The position numbers were made by a program, and so were the translations under genes. The notes below the pieces were generated by a model that was not told where the DNA came from, searched no databases, and was given only the letters and a program-made list of their open reading frames with translations. A stretch of DNA of 64,000 nt from Arsenicicoccus bolidensis DSM 15745 (GTDB taxonomy: Bacteria; Actinomycetota; Actinomycetes; Actinomycetales; Dermatophilaceae), in NCBI RefSeq assembly GCF_000426385.1, contig NZ_AUFG01000013.1:32165-96164 (forward strand), read 5' to 3'. Positions 1 to 7,656 of the stretch are shown here, piece by piece. The stretch's first letter is position 1, and every line of letters begins with the position of its first letter.

Positions 1-6
1 ACCACG

Positions 7-816
7 ATGAGCAACCCGATCTTCGATCGCGTCGACCGGGAGGCGCAGCGCGGCTACGCCGGCTTCGGCCAGCAGCGCACGCCCGACCTGTCCGCAGGCC
101 AGCTGCAGGACATGTATGCCGCGCCGCCGGTCATCCCCGCGCACGAGCGCCGCCTCACGCTGGACGACGTGATGATGAAGGCCCTGCTGCTGTTCGGCAT
201 CGTCATCGGCGTGGGCGCCGTCAGCTGGTACGCCTCGGCCCTGATGCCCGCCACCAGCCTCGTCCTGCTCTTCGGCGGGATGATCGGCACGCTGGTCCTC
301 GGCCTCGTCATCGCCTTCAAGAAGGCCATCAGCGTCCCGCTGATCGTGACCTACGCCGTGCTGGAAGGTGCCTTCGTCGGCGCCCTCAGCCAGAACTTCG
401 AGCGGGCCTACGACGGTGCCGTCCCGACCGCCATCCTCGCGACGCTCTGCGTCTTCGGCGCGATGTTCGCGGGCTGGAAGGGCGGCTTCATCAAGGTCAC
501 CGACAAGTTCCGCCGCATGATGGGCATGGCGCTCATCGGCTACGCGATCTTCGCCCTCATCAACCTCGGCGCCGCGCTCCTGGGCGTCGGCGGCGGCTGG
601 GGCTTCGGTGGCAGCGGTCCGATCGGCATCGGGATCTCGCTGTTCGCGACCGGCCTCGCGGCCTTCACCCTCGCGCTCGACTTCGACTCGATCGACAACG
701 CCGTCCGCTCCGGCGCCCCGGAGAAGTACTCCTGGCTGCTGGCGCACGGTCTCGTCGTGACCGTCGTCTGGCTCTACATCGAGATGCTTCGCCTCATCGG
801 GCGCTTCCGCGACTGA
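7..816 (+). CDS. Bax inhibitor-1/YccA family membrane protein
   Basis: Integral membrane protein of the Bax inhibitor-1/YccA family, whose bacterial role is not firmly known (ion leak and stress modulation have been proposed). The first 55 or so residues are hydrophilic with no signal peptide. About seven hydrophobic segments follow from residue 58 to the end, as is usual for the family, and 269 residues is a normal length for the actinobacterial branch. The final segment includes a DFDSID stretch typical of these proteins. The ATG lies only 6 bases into the window, so upstream signals cannot be judged. The next gene starts 2 bases after the stop, so the two are probably co-transcribed. Confidence 0.9.
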   Translation: MSNPIFDRVDREAQRGYAGFGQQRTPDLSAGQLQDMYAAPPVIPAHERRLTLDDVMMKALLLFGIVIGVGAVSWYASALMPATSLVLLFGGMIGTLVLGLVIAFKKAISVPLIVTYAVLEGAFVGALSQNFERAYDGAVPTAILATLCVFGAMFAGWKGGFIKVTDKFRRMMGMALIGYAIFALINLGAALLGVGGGWGFGGSGPIGIGISLFATGLAAFTLALDFDSIDNAVRSGAPEKYSWLLAHGLVVTVVWLYIEMLRLIGRFRD

Positions 817-818
817 GC

Positions 819-1130
819 ATGACCGCGATCCCTGACGAGGTCAGGGTCGAGCTGGAGCGCGTGGTCCGGCGGTGGCAGCAGCTGCCGCTGGACCACGCGC
901 TTCGCGCGTCCGGACCGGTGCGCGAGCTCGCCCAGGCCCTGGCCGACGAGGTGGCCGACGCCGAGGCGCGACCCCGCGAGACGCTGCCCGAGCTCGGCCC
1001 GGCGACCCTGCTGCACCAGCTCCAGGTGTGCACCTACGACGCCGCCCGCCTGCACCCCGAGGGGCGGCAGTCGGGCGGCATACGGACGCTCGCGGAGCGT
1101 CTCGCGCAGGTGCGGCGCGAGATCAGCTGA
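819..1130 (+). CDS. Conserved hypothetical small protein
   Basis: A 103-residue soluble protein, predicted mostly helical, rich in Arg, Glu and Leu, with no signal peptide or membrane segment. I do not recognise a named family. It begins 2 bases after the stop of the Bax-inhibitor-like gene, which suggests translational coupling. Its last 8 bases overlap the 3' end of the convergent thiolase gene. The codons near base 1077 include a rare ATA isoleucine that lies inside one copy of the CGGCATACG motif discussed in the findings. Third-position GC is high, which supports real coding. Function unknown. Confidence 0.65.
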   Translation: MTAIPDEVRVELERVVRRWQQLPLDHALRASGPVRELAQALADEVADAEARPRETLPELGPATLLHQLQVCTYDAARLHPEGRQSGGIRTLAERLAQVRREIS

Positions 1131-2346
1131 GGCGCTCGTAGATGATGGCCATGCCCTGGCCGCCACCCACGCACATCGTCTCCAGGCCGTAGGTCAGGTC
1201 GCGGGCCTGCAGCGAGTGCAGCAGCGTCGTGGTGATGCGCGCGCCGGTCGACCCGAAGGGGTGGCCGAGCGCGATGGCGCCGCCGTTGACGTTGAGCTTG
1301 TCGAGGTCCATGCCGAGGTCGTCGGCGCTCGGGAGCACCTGCGCGGCGAAGGCCTCGTTGATCTCGTATAGGTCCAGGTCCCCGATGGTCATGCCGGCGC
1401 GGGCCAGGGCCTGGCGGGACGCCTCGACGGGGCCGAGGCCCATGATCTCGGGGGACAGGGCGCTGACGCCCGTGGAGACGATCCGGGCGAGCGGGGTCAG
1501 GCCCAGCTCCTTGGCCTTGTCGGCGGCCATCACGACCACGGCCGCGGCGCCGTCGTTGAGCGGGCAGCAGTTGCCGGCCGTGACCGTGCCGTTCTCGCGA
1601 AAGACCGGCTGCAGGGTCTGGACCTTGTCGAGGGTGACGCCGGCGCGGGGGCCGTCGTCGGTGGAGACGACCGTGCCGTCCGGCAGGGTGACCGGCGTGA
1701 TCTCCTCGGCGAAGAAGCCGCTCTTGATGGCCTCCTCGGCGAGGTTCTGCGAACGGACGCCCCACTCGTCCTGACGCTCGCGCGAGACGCCGCGCAGGGT
1801 CGCGACGTTCTCGGCGGTCTGGCCCATCGTCAGGTAGACGTCGGGCAGCAGGCCCTCCTCGCGGGGGTCGCTCCAGGTGGTGTTGTCCTGGGCGATGCGC
1901 TTCATGCGCTCCTCGGCGTCCTTGAAGCGGGGGTTCTTGTCGCCGTCGTCCGAGCCGCCGGCACCGGCGAAGTTCTTGTAGCGGGAGACGCACTCGACGC
2001 CGCCGGAGACGAACACCTCGCCCTCGCCCGCGCGGATCGCGTGGAAGGCCATGCGGGTCGTCTGCACGGAGCTGGCGCAGAACCGGTTGACGGTCGCGGC
2101 GGGCACGTGGTCGAGGTCGGCGAGGATCGCGACGACGCGGGCCATGTTGGCGCCGTGCTCGCCGGACGGCTCGGCGCAGCCGAGGTAGAGGTCGTCGATG
2201 AGCGAGCGGTCCAGGCCGGGGACCTTGTCGAGCGCGGCCCGCACGACGTGGGCGGCGAGGTCGTCCGGGCGGACGTCCTTGAGCGAGCCCTTGAAGGCCC
2301 GGCCGATCGGGGTCCGTGCGGTCGAGACGATGACGGCGTCCTGCAT
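1123..2346 (-). CDS. Acetyl-CoA C-acyltransferase (thiolase)
   Basis: Thiolase of the degradative/acetyl-CoA acetyltransferase family (407 aa). It cleaves 3-ketoacyl-CoA with CoA, or condenses acyl-CoAs, in the cytoplasm. The nucleophilic cysteine is C90 in NRFCASS. The NEAFA motif, the GHPFGSTGAR histidine block and the C-terminal CVGGGQGMA cysteine loop are all present, so the catalytic set is complete. The ATG is preceded by a good ribosome site (GAAGGAGTG). Substrate length cannot be read from sequence. An inverted repeat 21 bases upstream (2367-2383) is a candidate operator. It stands alone, so a link to fatty-acid breakdown rests on the family only. Confidence 0.93.
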   Translation of the reverse strand: MQDAVIVSTARTPIGRAFKGSLKDVRPDDLAAHVVRAALDKVPGLDRSLIDDLYLGCAEPSGEHGANMARVVAILADLDHVPAATVNRFCASSVQTTRMAFHAIRAGEGEVFVSGGVECVSRYKNFAGAGGSDDGDKNPRFKDAEERMKRIAQDNTTWSDPREEGLLPDVYLTMGQTAENVATLRGVSRERQDEWGVRSQNLAEEAIKSGFFAEEITPVTLPDGTVVSTDDGPRAGVTLDKVQTLQPVFRENGTVTAGNCCPLNDGAAAVVVMAADKAKELGLTPLARIVSTGVSALSPEIMGLGPVEASRQALARAGMTIGDLDLYEINEAFAAQVLPSADDLGMDLDKLNVNGGAIALGHPFGSTGARITTTLLHSLQARDLTYGLETMCVGGGQGMAIIYERLS

Positions 2347-2366
2347 GCGGCACTCCTTCGTGTCGT

Positions 2367-2383
2367 GCGGGTTAACTACCCGC
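2367..2383. promoter_or_regulatory. Inverted repeat upstream of the thiolase gene
   Basis: GCGGGT and ACCCGC form perfect 6-base arms around a 5-base centre, 21 bases upstream of the thiolase ATG. The size and placement suit a TetR- or GntR-type repressor site over the promoter. No cognate regulator is adjacent, so the assignment is inference. Confidence 0.35.
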
Positions 2384-2398
2384 AGGTATGCCGAGAGG

Positions 2399-3463
2399 TT
2401 AGCCCGGCTGCGGCTCGTCGGTCACGCTCGCGCCAGGCGGGGTGGCCGACGTCACCTGGGGTCGCCGCAGCCGGCCCACGTCCGGGCGGCGCAGTCGACG
2501 CAGCACGGCGCGACGGGTGCGCGTGGTCCGCGACAGGCCCCCGCCGGTGTCCTCCGTCTCGGCCTCGGCGCTCACCTCGGTGCCCGGGTGGGCGACGGCG
2601 TGGACGGCGGCCACGTGCAGCGGTCCGACGCCCTCGCCGCGCGACACCTCCAGGGGGCGGTCCGACTCGGGCCACAGGCCGAGCGCGGACGCGACGGACG
2701 GCAGGATCGCCGACGCCGCCCGGGCGTAGCCCGCCGCCGAGGGGTGGAACTGGTCCTTGGAGAACATCAGCGCCGGCTCGGCGAGGAAGTCCGGACCGAT
2801 GAGGTCGCCGAGCGACACCGTGCGGGCGCCCGCCTCGACGGCGGCCACCGTCTGCGCGGCCGCGAAGTCCCGCGACCACCGGCTGACGAGCCACCGCAGC
2901 GGCTGGGGGAGGGGCTCGACCGTGCCGAGGTCGGGGCAGGTGCCGACGATGACGGTGGCGCCGCGCGACCGCAGCACCGTGATGGTCTCGGCGAGGTGTC
3001 CCACGGCCTCGGGCACGTCCTTGCGGTGGGTCACGTCGTTGCCACCGACGACCACGACCACGACGTGCGGCTCGGGCGCGCGGGCCAGGAGGTCCTCGAG
3101 CTGGGCGGGCAGGTCGGTCGACTCGGCGCCCACGACGGCGGCGTTGGTGAGACGGACCGGCCGCCCGGCGATCGCGGAGATGCCGTGGGCCAGGGTGGCG
3201 CCGATCGTCTGGCGGCGGTGGTCGACGCCGAGCCCTGCGGCCAGCGAGTCGCCCAGCACGCCGAGCTCGATGGGGTCGCCGAGGCCGGCGCCATAGACGT
3301 CGGAGTCCGGCGGCGCGGTCTCGAAGGGCTTGCCCACGACCCGCCGCACCATGCGCGCCTCGACCTTGAGGATGCCGTAGCCGGCCGCCCCCACCCCCGC
3401 CGCCCCGGCGAGGCCGTAGCCCCCGCCCCGCGCGATCCTCGTCCCCAGACCCAGTGTCCCCAC
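2399..3463 (-). CDS. SGNH/GDSL-family esterase or lipase
   Basis: Serine hydrolase of the SGNH superfamily (354 aa). The GDSL block GVLGDSLAAG gives the catalytic serine at S73, GGND gives N142, and DQFHPSAAGY supplies the Asp-x-x-His pair at about 237/240, so the catalytic residues are complete. A weakly hydrophobic Gly/Ala stretch at residues 12-32 could be a membrane anchor or a poor signal peptide. The C-terminal 100 residues are a charged, low-complexity tail not required for the fold. Substrate unknown; lipid or carbohydrate ester cleavage is typical. It lies upstream of the thiolase on the same strand with a 52-base gap, so co-transcription is possible but not evident. Confidence 0.85.
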   Translation of the reverse strand: MGTLGLGTRIARGGGYGLAGAAGVGAAGYGILKVEARMVRRVVGKPFETAPPDSDVYGAGLGDPIELGVLGDSLAAGLGVDHRRQTIGATLAHGISAIAGRPVRLTNAAVVGAESTDLPAQLEDLLARAPEPHVVVVVVGGNDVTHRKDVPEAVGHLAETITVLRSRGATVIVGTCPDLGTVEPLPQPLRWLVSRWSRDFAAAQTVAAVEAGARTVSLGDLIGPDFLAEPALMFSKDQFHPSAAGYARAASAILPSVASALGLWPESDRPLEVSRGEGVGPLHVAAVHAVAHPGTEVSAEAETEDTGGGLSRTTRTRRAVLRRLRRPDVGRLRRPQVTSATPPGASVTDEPQPG

Positions 3464-3507
3464 CTCGTTCGCCGCGTCGATGTCCCTTCAAGGGTAAGCA
3501 AACTCGG

Positions 3508-3521
3508 TTACCTGTCGGTAA
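3508..3521. promoter_or_regulatory. Inverted repeat in the SGNH upstream region
   Basis: TTACC-TGTC-GGTAA, perfect 5-base arms, 45 bases upstream of the SGNH hydrolase start in an AT-richer patch that should contain its promoter. It is a candidate operator, with no recognised consensus. Confidence 0.3.
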
Positions 3522-3662
3522 TGCCCGAGGCGCATCACCTGGCTTCTCCGAGTTCGGCTTCCGTTCACGTCAGGGTGGCCGCGGTGATGCTCGGCACGAG
3601 TCGAATGGACGTCTGGCGCAGGCGACTCCCGCTGCTGCGCCGACGACGTGCAGGGGGCCCCG

Positions 3663-4202
3663 ATGGACAGCGACGCACCTCCGCGCCGCCCTGACGAGCA
3701 CGTCGCGGTCCTGCCGGGCTGGTGGACCACGGTGCAGCAGGCCGAGCAGCAGGCGCTGCAGCTGACGCGCGGCACCGACGTGGTCACTGCGGCCACCCAT
3801 GTCGTCGACGGCATCGCCCTCGTGACCGCGCAGGTCGTGGGTCCGCACCGGTGGTCCAGCGCCTCGCACCGCGACCACGACCGCTGGGCCGTCATGGCGC
3901 GCGACGCCGTCGCCGACCACGAGGCGCGGTATGGCGGGCGGCTGTTCGTGTTTCCCGGCCAGTGCACCCTCGCGGGGGCGATGACGGCGGGGCGGGTGCT
4001 GGCGGAGACCGTGATCGACGAGCTCGTCGTCCCCGGCCACCCCGGCCGGATCGACCCCGAGGCCCGGATCGAGGGCCTGGACTTCGTGCGGCCGGTCTAT
4101 CGCCAGGGGCAGGTCGTCCTGACGTTGCGCCCGATCGGGCCGGGTCTGTTCACCCCGTTCGAGCGGCCGCGGACGGCCGGGGCGCTGCGCCCGAGCATCT
4201 GA
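3663..4202 (+). CDS. Conserved hypothetical protein
   Basis: About 179 residues, soluble, no signal peptide. I do not recognise the family. It contains conserved-looking aromatic and Gly motifs (VLPGWW near the start, a GGRLFVFPGQCT segment in the middle and a hydrophobic C-terminal block). An ATG at 3663 is preceded by AGGGGG at suitable spacing; a GTG at 3648 in the same frame is an alternative. The last codons run into a 17-base tandem repeat that begins at 4194, so the C-terminus (RPSI) may be recent or unstable. It is divergent from the SGNH gene and upstream of an enoyl-CoA hydratase-like gene. Function not inferable. Confidence 0.6.
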   Translation: MDSDAPPRRPDEHVAVLPGWWTTVQQAEQQALQLTRGTDVVTAATHVVDGIALVTAQVVGPHRWSSASHRDHDRWAVMARDAVADHEARYGGRLFVFPGQCTLAGAMTAGRVLAETVIDELVVPGHPGRIDPEARIEGLDFVRPVYRQGQVVLTLRPIGPGLFTPFERPRTAGALRPSI

Positions 4203-4240
4203 CGCGCCGGAGCATCTGACGCGCCGGAGCGTCTGACGCA
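4194..4240. repeat. 17-base tandem repeat at a gene 3' end
   Basis: Two identical 17-base units (AGCATCTGACGCGCCGG at 4194-4210 and 4211-4227) are followed by a third, partly matching unit to about 4240. The stop codon of the preceding gene lies inside the first unit. This is one of several tandem arrays at gene ends in this window. Confidence 0.85.
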
Positions 4241-4352
4241 CCCGACCGCTCGGCGCGCGGGAGGGGCCGACGGTCGACGTGGGGCCACGGGGCCTGCCCA
4301 GGTTCGTCCCCCTTTGCCAGACTGCCAGGACACGCCCGATCGAGGAGGATCC

Positions 4353-5135
4353 ATGGCAGACGAGCTCGTCCGCGTCGACCGCACCGGCGACGTCACGACG
4401 GTGACGATGACCAGCCCGAGGCAGCGCAACGCCCTGTCGGTCGACATGATGCGCGCGCTGCGCGACGCCCTCGCCGAGGCGGGCAGCACCGACACCCTCG
4501 CGGTGGTGCTGGCCGCGGAGGGCCCGGTGTTCAGCGCCGGCCACAGCTTCCGCGACATGGTGGGAGCCACGTCCGAGGACGTCACCGAGCTGTTCGAGCT
4601 GTGCACGTCGCTGATGGACACCGTCCAGGCCATGCCGCAGCCCGTGATCGCCCGCGTGCACGCCCTCGCCACGGCCGCCGGCTGCCAGCTCGTCGCGACC
4701 TGCGACCTGGCGGTGGCGGCCGAGACGGCGGGCTTCGCGCTGCCGGGAGGCCGCGGCGGGTTGTTCTGCCACACCCCGCTGGTGGCGGTGGCGCGCAACG
4801 TCGGTCGCAAGCGCGCCCTCGAGATGGCCCTGTCCGGCGACGTCGTGGACGCGGGCACCGCCCTGGAGTGGGGTCTGGTCAACGCGGTCGTCCCCGAGGA
4901 CGAGCTGGACGAGGCGGTGGCCGCCCTGGTCGCTCGCGTCACCCGTGGCAGCGCCGCCCAGCGCGCCGCAGGCAAGAGGCTCTTCTACGCCCAGGTCGGC
5001 CGGGACCAGTCCGAGGCCTATGCGATGGCGATCGCCGCGATGGCGGACGGCGCGGTGGGGGTCGACGGCCAGGAGGGCATGACCGCCTTCCTGGAGAAGC
5101 GGCACCCTCGCTTCACCAGCACCCCGCAGGGTTGA
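4353..5135 (+). CDS. Enoyl-CoA hydratase-like protein (ECHDC3-type)
   Basis: Crotonase-fold protein of 260 residues that most resembles the ECHDC3 branch, with the segment ARVHALATAAGCQLVATCDLAVA and then GLFCHTP matching that subgroup closely. Classical enoyl-CoA hydratases carry two catalytic glutamates in this region; I see Ala and Gly at the corresponding places, so hydration activity is doubtful although the CoA-binding oxyanion pocket looks intact. The ATG at 4353 follows GAGGAGGATCC, a strong ribosome site; an in-frame start at 4314 lacks one. It is probably cytoplasmic acyl-CoA metabolism, but the reaction is uncertain. The gene ends against a 14-base tandem array facing a convergent acetyltransferase gene. 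Confidence 0.85.
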   Translation: MADELVRVDRTGDVTTVTMTSPRQRNALSVDMMRALRDALAEAGSTDTLAVVLAAEGPVFSAGHSFRDMVGATSEDVTELFELCTSLMDTVQAMPQPVIARVHALATAAGCQLVATCDLAVAAETAGFALPGGRGGLFCHTPLVAVARNVGRKRALEMALSGDVVDAGTALEWGLVNAVVPEDELDEAVAALVARVTRGSAAQRAAGKRLFYAQVGRDQSEAYAMAIAAMADGAVGVDGQEGMTAFLEKRHPRFTSTPQG

Positions 5136-5158
5136 TCGGCCGCCTGGGTCTGGACACG

Positions 5159-5242
5159 TCAGGCCGGACCCCTCAGGTTCGACAGCTCTGGCCCGTCAGG
5201 TCAGGCCCGACGGCTGAGCGTCGACGGCTCAGGCCCGGCGGC
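5159..5242. repeat. 14-base tandem repeat between convergent genes
   Basis: Six head-to-tail units of 14 bases (consensus TCAGGCCCGACGGC, with 2-6 differences per unit) fill almost the whole gap between the enoyl-CoA hydratase-like stop and the acetyltransferase stop. The next TCA is the reverse-strand stop codon of the acetyltransferase. Confidence 0.85.
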
Positions 5243-5779
5243 TCAGACGCGCAGGTCGAGGAGCATGGTCTCGGCCGTGCCGTCGTGCCCCACCGTGCGA
5301 TAGCCGAGCCGGCCATAGAGGTTGACCGCCTCGTTGCCGTCCTCCACCGACAGGCTGGCTCCGGCATACCCCGCGGTCCGGAGCCGGTCGGCGAGCCGCT
5401 CAAGCAGGGCTCGTCCGACCCCCTCGCGGCGGTAGTCCTCGAACACCGTGACGCTCACCTCGGGCACGGTGTCGGCGACGTAGCCGTAGCCCGGGTCCTG
5501 CGCCGAGAACGTCCGGGCCCAGGCGACGCCGACGGTCTCGGTGCGCGTCTGGGCGACCACGCCGAGGTCGCCGCCGCGGTGCCCGAAGTCGGCGAAGTAG
5601 TGCGCCAGCCGGGGGTTCTCGCGGACCTCCGCACGGCTGGTGCGGTGCCGCAGCCAGTTGACGTTGACCCACGTGGCGACCTCGAGGAGCTCCTCGTCGG
5701 CGGTCGTGGCGTCGCGCCACTCCAGCTCGTCCAGCAGGGAGGTCGGGTCAGGCTGCGGGGCGTCGTCCATGGCGCGCAC
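5243..5779 (-). CDS. GNAT-family N-acetyltransferase
   Basis: Acyl-CoA-dependent N-acetyltransferase fold (178 aa). The central strand VSVTVFEDYRREGVGRALLERL holds a version of the acetyl-CoA pyrophosphate loop (R-x-x-G-x-G/A). It is followed by the usual ASLSVEDGNEAVNLYGRLGYR strand-helix motif of motif B. The N-terminal 80 residues carry a Trp-rich, family-specific region. The substrate (small molecule, protein or antibiotic) cannot be told. Two close starts exist (5779 and 5770). It is transcribed in the same direction as the upstream AraC-type gene with a 13-base gap, so the pair may form an operon. Confidence 0.85.
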   Translation of the reverse strand: MRAMDDAPQPDPTSLLDELEWRDATTADEELLEVATWVNVNWLRHRTSRAEVRENPRLAHYFADFGHRGGDLGVVAQTRTETVGVAWARTFSAQDPGYGYVADTVPEVSVTVFEDYRREGVGRALLERLADRLRTAGYAGASLSVEDGNEAVNLYGRLGYRTVGHDGTAETMLLDLRV

Positions 5780-5792
5780 GATAGCCGAGGGT

Positions 5793-6695
5793 TCAGGCCC
5801 CTCCGCGCTGCAGCATGACGAACTCCCGCGGCGAGTAGCCCGTCGCCGTGCGGAAGTCGCGCGAGAAGTGCGCCTGGTCGGCGTACCCCAGGTCGGCGGC
5901 CACGTCGGCGAGGCTGCCCTCGTGGTGACGCAACCGGTCGGCCGCCTCGTGCAGCCGGCGACGACGGACGAGCCACAGCGGGGTGAGCCCTAGCCGGCGC
6001 TCGGTGAGGCGCTGCAGCGTCCGCTCGGACAGGCCCACCCGCTCGCACAGCTGGGTGACCGTGAGGACCGAGCCGTCCTCCTCGACGGTGCGGACGACGT
6101 CGTTCACCAACCGGTCCTCGACGTCCGGAGGGCCCAGGCGGGCGACCCGGTCCTCCACCAGCCGGCGGCCGACGGCGTGGGCTGCCTCGTCGCTCGGGTC
6201 CTCGCTCATCACGGCTCGCAGCGCCTCGGGCAGGTCCCCGAGCAACGGGACGGTGGCCAGGTCGACATACCGGTCGGTGATCCCGCTGACCGGCCCACCC
6301 AGGAGCGGCGTGCCGGCGGCGGGTGCGAGCATCACGCCGAAGGCCCACCCGCGTCCCTCCAGGACCGTGATCGACAGGCCTCGCCGCGGGCCGACGAACC
6401 GTGCGTAGACCGGCGACACGACGGCCAGGGTGACGGGGTACTGCAGGACCTTCTGCTCCCGGCGCCCTCGCTTGGGCCGCTCGGGCCGGTCGGGCTGGTC
6501 GGAGTGGTCGGGCTGGTCGGGATCCTCCGGCACGTCCCACACCGGCACCCAGTAGCGCCTGATCCAGCCCTGCAGCGCGTCCGGCGGGAGATAGCGGCTG
6601 ATCACGAAGCTGTCGTCCGCCGGGTCGCGCAGGTGCGCCCGGTCGATGTCGTCGGTCGCCCGGCCCGGCTGTCGGGAATCGTCAAGACGGCCCAT
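5793..6695 (-). CDS. AraC-family transcriptional regulator
   Basis: 300-residue regulator with two C-terminal helix-turn-helix units typical of AraC/XylS: the first around VTQLCERVGLSERTLQRLTERRLG, the second around SLADVAADLGYADQAHFSRDFRTATGYSPREF, the signature tail. The N-terminal domain begins with a YLPPDALQGWIRRYW segment like the DUF6597 sensor seen in many actinobacterial AraC proteins. An ATG at 6695 is chosen because it precedes the conserved domain; longer in-frame openings would overlap the divergent gene's promoter. It is divergent from a DinB/MDMPI-like gene with 79 bases between starts, so it may regulate that neighbour (inference). Confidence 0.87.
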   Translation of the reverse strand: MGRLDDSRQPGRATDDIDRAHLRDPADDSFVISRYLPPDALQGWIRRYWVPVWDVPEDPDQPDHSDQPDRPERPKRGRREQKVLQYPVTLAVVSPVYARFVGPRRGLSITVLEGRGWAFGVMLAPAAGTPLLGGPVSGITDRYVDLATVPLLGDLPEALRAVMSEDPSDEAAHAVGRRLVEDRVARLGPPDVEDRLVNDVVRTVEEDGSVLTVTQLCERVGLSERTLQRLTERRLGLTPLWLVRRRRLHEAADRLRHHEGSLADVAADLGYADQAHFSRDFRTATGYSPREFVMLQRGGA

Positions 6696-6774
6696 GCCCG
6701 CCGAGCCTAGCGTCGGGGTGTCCGGTCCAGACGTGCCCCGCCGTCTCGACTCCCCATCTGCCGAGGAGGCCCTC

Positions 6775-7347
6775 ATGACCACCACCACCCACCCGACCAC
6801 CAGGACCGACGACAACCCCACCCTCGCGAGCTGGCGGCAGCACGCCGAGCCCTTCACGGCGGTCGTCGTGGCGGCGACCGACTGGGACGCCGCCAGCCCG
6901 TGCGAGGGATGGACCGCCACCGACGTGGTGGATCACGTCGTCCAGACGGAGCGGGACTTCGTCGAGGGATGCGGCCTTTCCCTGCCGGTCACCGCCGAGG
7001 GATCCCCGGCCGACCGGTGGGCCGCGCACGAGACGGCCGTGGCCGCGCTGCTGGCGGACCCGGCCGTGGGGGACCAGGCGTTCGACGGCCACTTCGGCCC
7101 CACGACCGTGGGCGCCACCCTCACCCGCTTCTACGGCTTCGACCTGCTGGTGCACCGCTGGGACATTTCACGCTCCCAGGGCCGCGACGAGGTCCTCACG
7201 GATGCCGAGCTCGACGAGATCGACGCCGCCGTGGACGGATTCGGCGAGCACGCCTACGCACCCGGCATCTTCGCCCGACCCGTCGAGGTGCCCGAGGGGG
7301 CGGACCGGTGTGCCCGCGTCCTGGCGCGGACGGGCCGCCGAGCCTGA
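6775..7347 (+). CDS. DinB/MDMPI-like (TIGR03086-type) protein
   Basis: A 190-residue protein of the mycothiol-dependent maleylpyruvate isomerase N-terminal/DinB-like four-helix superfamily. It has the recognisable opening WDAASPCEGWTATDVVDHVVQTE, where the downstream histidine belongs to the family's metal-binding set. A second histidine lies in the segment DLLVHRWDISRS, so at least two of three candidate metal ligands are visible. These proteins are often thiol-dependent transferases or simply uncharacterised; no substrate can be named. The ATG at 6775 follows GAGGAGG. Divergent from the AraC-type regulator. Confidence 0.75.
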   Translation: MTTTTHPTTRTDDNPTLASWRQHAEPFTAVVVAATDWDAASPCEGWTATDVVDHVVQTERDFVEGCGLSLPVTAEGSPADRWAAHETAVAALLADPAVGDQAFDGHFGPTTVGATLTRFYGFDLLVHRWDISRSQGRDEVLTDAELDEIDAAVDGFGEHAYAPGIFARPVEVPEGADRCARVLARTGRRA

Positions 7348-7385
7348 ACCCGAGCCTCACCCGGTCCATGGTGTGCGCCGAGGGC

Positions 7386-7391
7386 TACGAT
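7386..7391 (+). promoter_or_regulatory. -10 box of the vapB-vapC operon (leaderless)
   Basis: TACGAT lies 7 bases before the antitoxin ATG, so the transcript probably begins at or next to the start codon. No ribosome-binding sequence is present between them. Confidence 0.5.
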
Positions 7392-7398
7392 TGCGCAC

Positions 7399-7656
7399 AT
7401 GACGACGATCGCCGCGCGAGAGCTGCGCAACCACACCGGCGCGCTCCTCGCCCGCGTCGCGGCGGGTGAGCGACTCACCATCACCCACCGCGGCGAGCCC
7501 GTGGCCGAGCTGACCCGGCCGGGACGTCGTCGTCGTGGCTACCTCCAGCGGGACGAGGTCCTTGCCGTCCTGGCACCCGGGCGGGGAGGGTCCTGGACGC
7601 AGGACCAGGCCTGGATCGGCGCAGGCAGCACCGACGACCTCGGTCCGATCCGGTGA
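7399..7656 (+). CDS. vapB: Type II antitoxin, Phd/YefM-VapB type
   Basis: 85-residue antitoxin. The N-terminal half, MTTIAARELRNHTGALLARVAAGERLTITHRGEPVAEL, is a typical Phd/YefM DNA-binding dimerisation domain. The C-terminal half should bind and neutralise the toxin encoded next. Its stop codon overlaps the toxin start (GTGA), so translation is coupled. A TACGAT box 7 bases before the ATG suggests a leaderless, probably autoregulated mRNA. The assignment as the partner of the PIN toxin is from family and position; the exact name (VapB versus Phd) is a convention. Confidence 0.88.
   Translation: MTTIAARELRNHTGALLARVAAGERLTITHRGEPVAELTRPGRRRRGYLQRDEVLAVLAPGRGGSWTQDQAWIGAGSTDDLGPIR

Noticed and set aside
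1034..2353. Long open frame across the thiolase gene on the same strand in another register
   Set aside because: Its translation is Arg/Pro/Gly-rich shadow sequence; the thiolase frame has all catalytic motifs and a ribosome site.
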